Assembly (NCBI RefSeq): GCF_965638725.1
Contig: NW_027472018.1
Coordinates: forward strand, 124,001 to 188,000
Reading direction: 5' to 3'
DNA length: 64,000 bases
Source: Aptenodytes patagonicus
Lineage: Eukaryota > Chordata > Aves > Sphenisciformes > Spheniscidae
Shown here: positions 63,187-64,000 of the stretch, one piece after another
Position numbering within the stretch: the stretch's first letter is position 1
Layout of the letters: each line of letters starts with the position of its first letter
Notes under the pieces: model-generated
Databases searched by the model: none
Told to the model about the DNA's origin: nothing
The model's input: only the letters and a program-made list of their open reading frames with translations
Made by a program: the position numbers and the translations under genes

Positions 63187-64000
63187 GATAACATAGTTCT
63201 GATGGCTCTGCACATCCTGTCTCGGGATAGGACAGCTGTTTGTCAGTTTTGGCCACTGTCTGGGGGAAGAAGGGGGACAAACCACTGAGTGGGAAGAGGG
63301 TTTGGGAGGGGTGTATGTACAGAAGAAAAACAAGGCTGCTGGGTATGTGTGTACAGATATACTTGTGATGGGGTTCAGTGGTGTGGTAAGCACAGTGAAG
63401 CTCATCATATGTGAATGAGGCTGGAGAGGTCTCTATAGGTGTGTTTGGACTGTGGCTGTGTCTGGAGCGAGAGTCAGAGCTTATATGAAAAGCCTTACAG
63501 TAGTGGCATCTACTGCCATTCTTAGTGCATACATCAGTCTGGGAGCTCTTGGACCTGTCAGCTCTTTGCTGGTCTTGCTGTACAAATGAGACAGGGAAGA
63601 GGAGCACAGGGAGGAACCACTGAGTGCTGCTTCTGCCAAGGAGTCAGGCAGGTCCTGCAGCAAATGAGGGGGTGAGGCAGGCCGTGAGCCCCTTCTGGGG
63701 ATCAGTAGATCCTTCTGGCCAGTGTGCTCTAGATGTGCCCTCTCACACCCGTGCCTGGGCATTCACTTCATTAAGCTTGAATGTGGATTCCAAAGTGGGG
63801 CTTGGAGACATGGCCACTGCATCCTTCTGGAGAACAAGTGTGCCTGTGACCCCAGTGCTGCACTGGTGAGATGCTGCACACTGCTCATGGGCATAGCATA
63901 TCTGTGCAGTGGCAATGGGTAATGTGTCTGGCAGCTCTTGGAGGCAGCCAGCAGACCTGGGACTGGTTCATGGGTGCTTTTGGGCTTTCCTGTTCTTATG
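63187..64000. other. Intergenic, no gene seen
   Basis: No recognised gene or repeat in the last 0.8 kb. The long minus-strand frames here lack any domain. Confidence 0.4.

Noticed and set aside
62921-63607. 228-codon minus-strand frame
   Set aside because: It is antisense to the end of the IQCA1L remnant and is rich in Ser/Pro/His with phenylalanine runs from homopolymers. No domain was seen.

Overview
This window is vertebrate nuclear DNA, almost certainly from a bird. It carries several CR1 LINE fragments with the avian-type 3' end of short ATTCTATG-like repeats, a solo endogenous-retrovirus LTR of an avian type nested inside a CR1, compact intron-exon genes with GT-AG introns, and CpG-island promoters. 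The gene order CHPF2 - ABCF2 - H2B variant - IQCA1L matches, to my knowledge, the block on human chromosome 7q36.1.

Layout. 1-29.4 kb is gene-poor. It holds at least seven CR1 copies of different ages, one solo LTR (1049-1588), and an orphan CpG island (about 19.8-21.6 kb) with a degenerate C-rich minisatellite. 29.4-33.4 kb is CHPF2 on the minus strand (four coding exons, 761 codons). 33.1-34.7 kb is a shared CpG island between divergent CHPF2 and ABCF2. 34.5-45.0 kb is ABCF2 on the plus strand; fourteen coding exons assemble to 623 codons with every junction in frame. 48.9-50.1 kb is a two-exon, TATA-driven, polyadenylated histone H2B variant, most like H2B.K, whose single intron appears to use a GC-AG splice pair. 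A further CpG island (50.1-50.9 kb) starts right after its poly(A) signal. 54.5-63.2 kb contains ordered fragments of IQCA1L (IQ and AAA-domain protein, DRC11 family) with frameshifts, stop codons and a missing Walker A region, so I read it as a decayed gene.

Functions are unrelated: CHPF2 acts in Golgi chondroitin sulfate polymerisation, ABCF2 is a soluble twin-ATPase ABC protein, the H2B variant is chromatin, and IQCA1L would be ciliary. They form a syntenic block, not a pathway. I found no undescribed multi-gene system. The most notable items are the IQCA1L remnant, the intron-containing H2B variant with its GC donor, and the orphan CpG island with its minisatellite. All family matches rest on recognition of the translated sequence without database searches.
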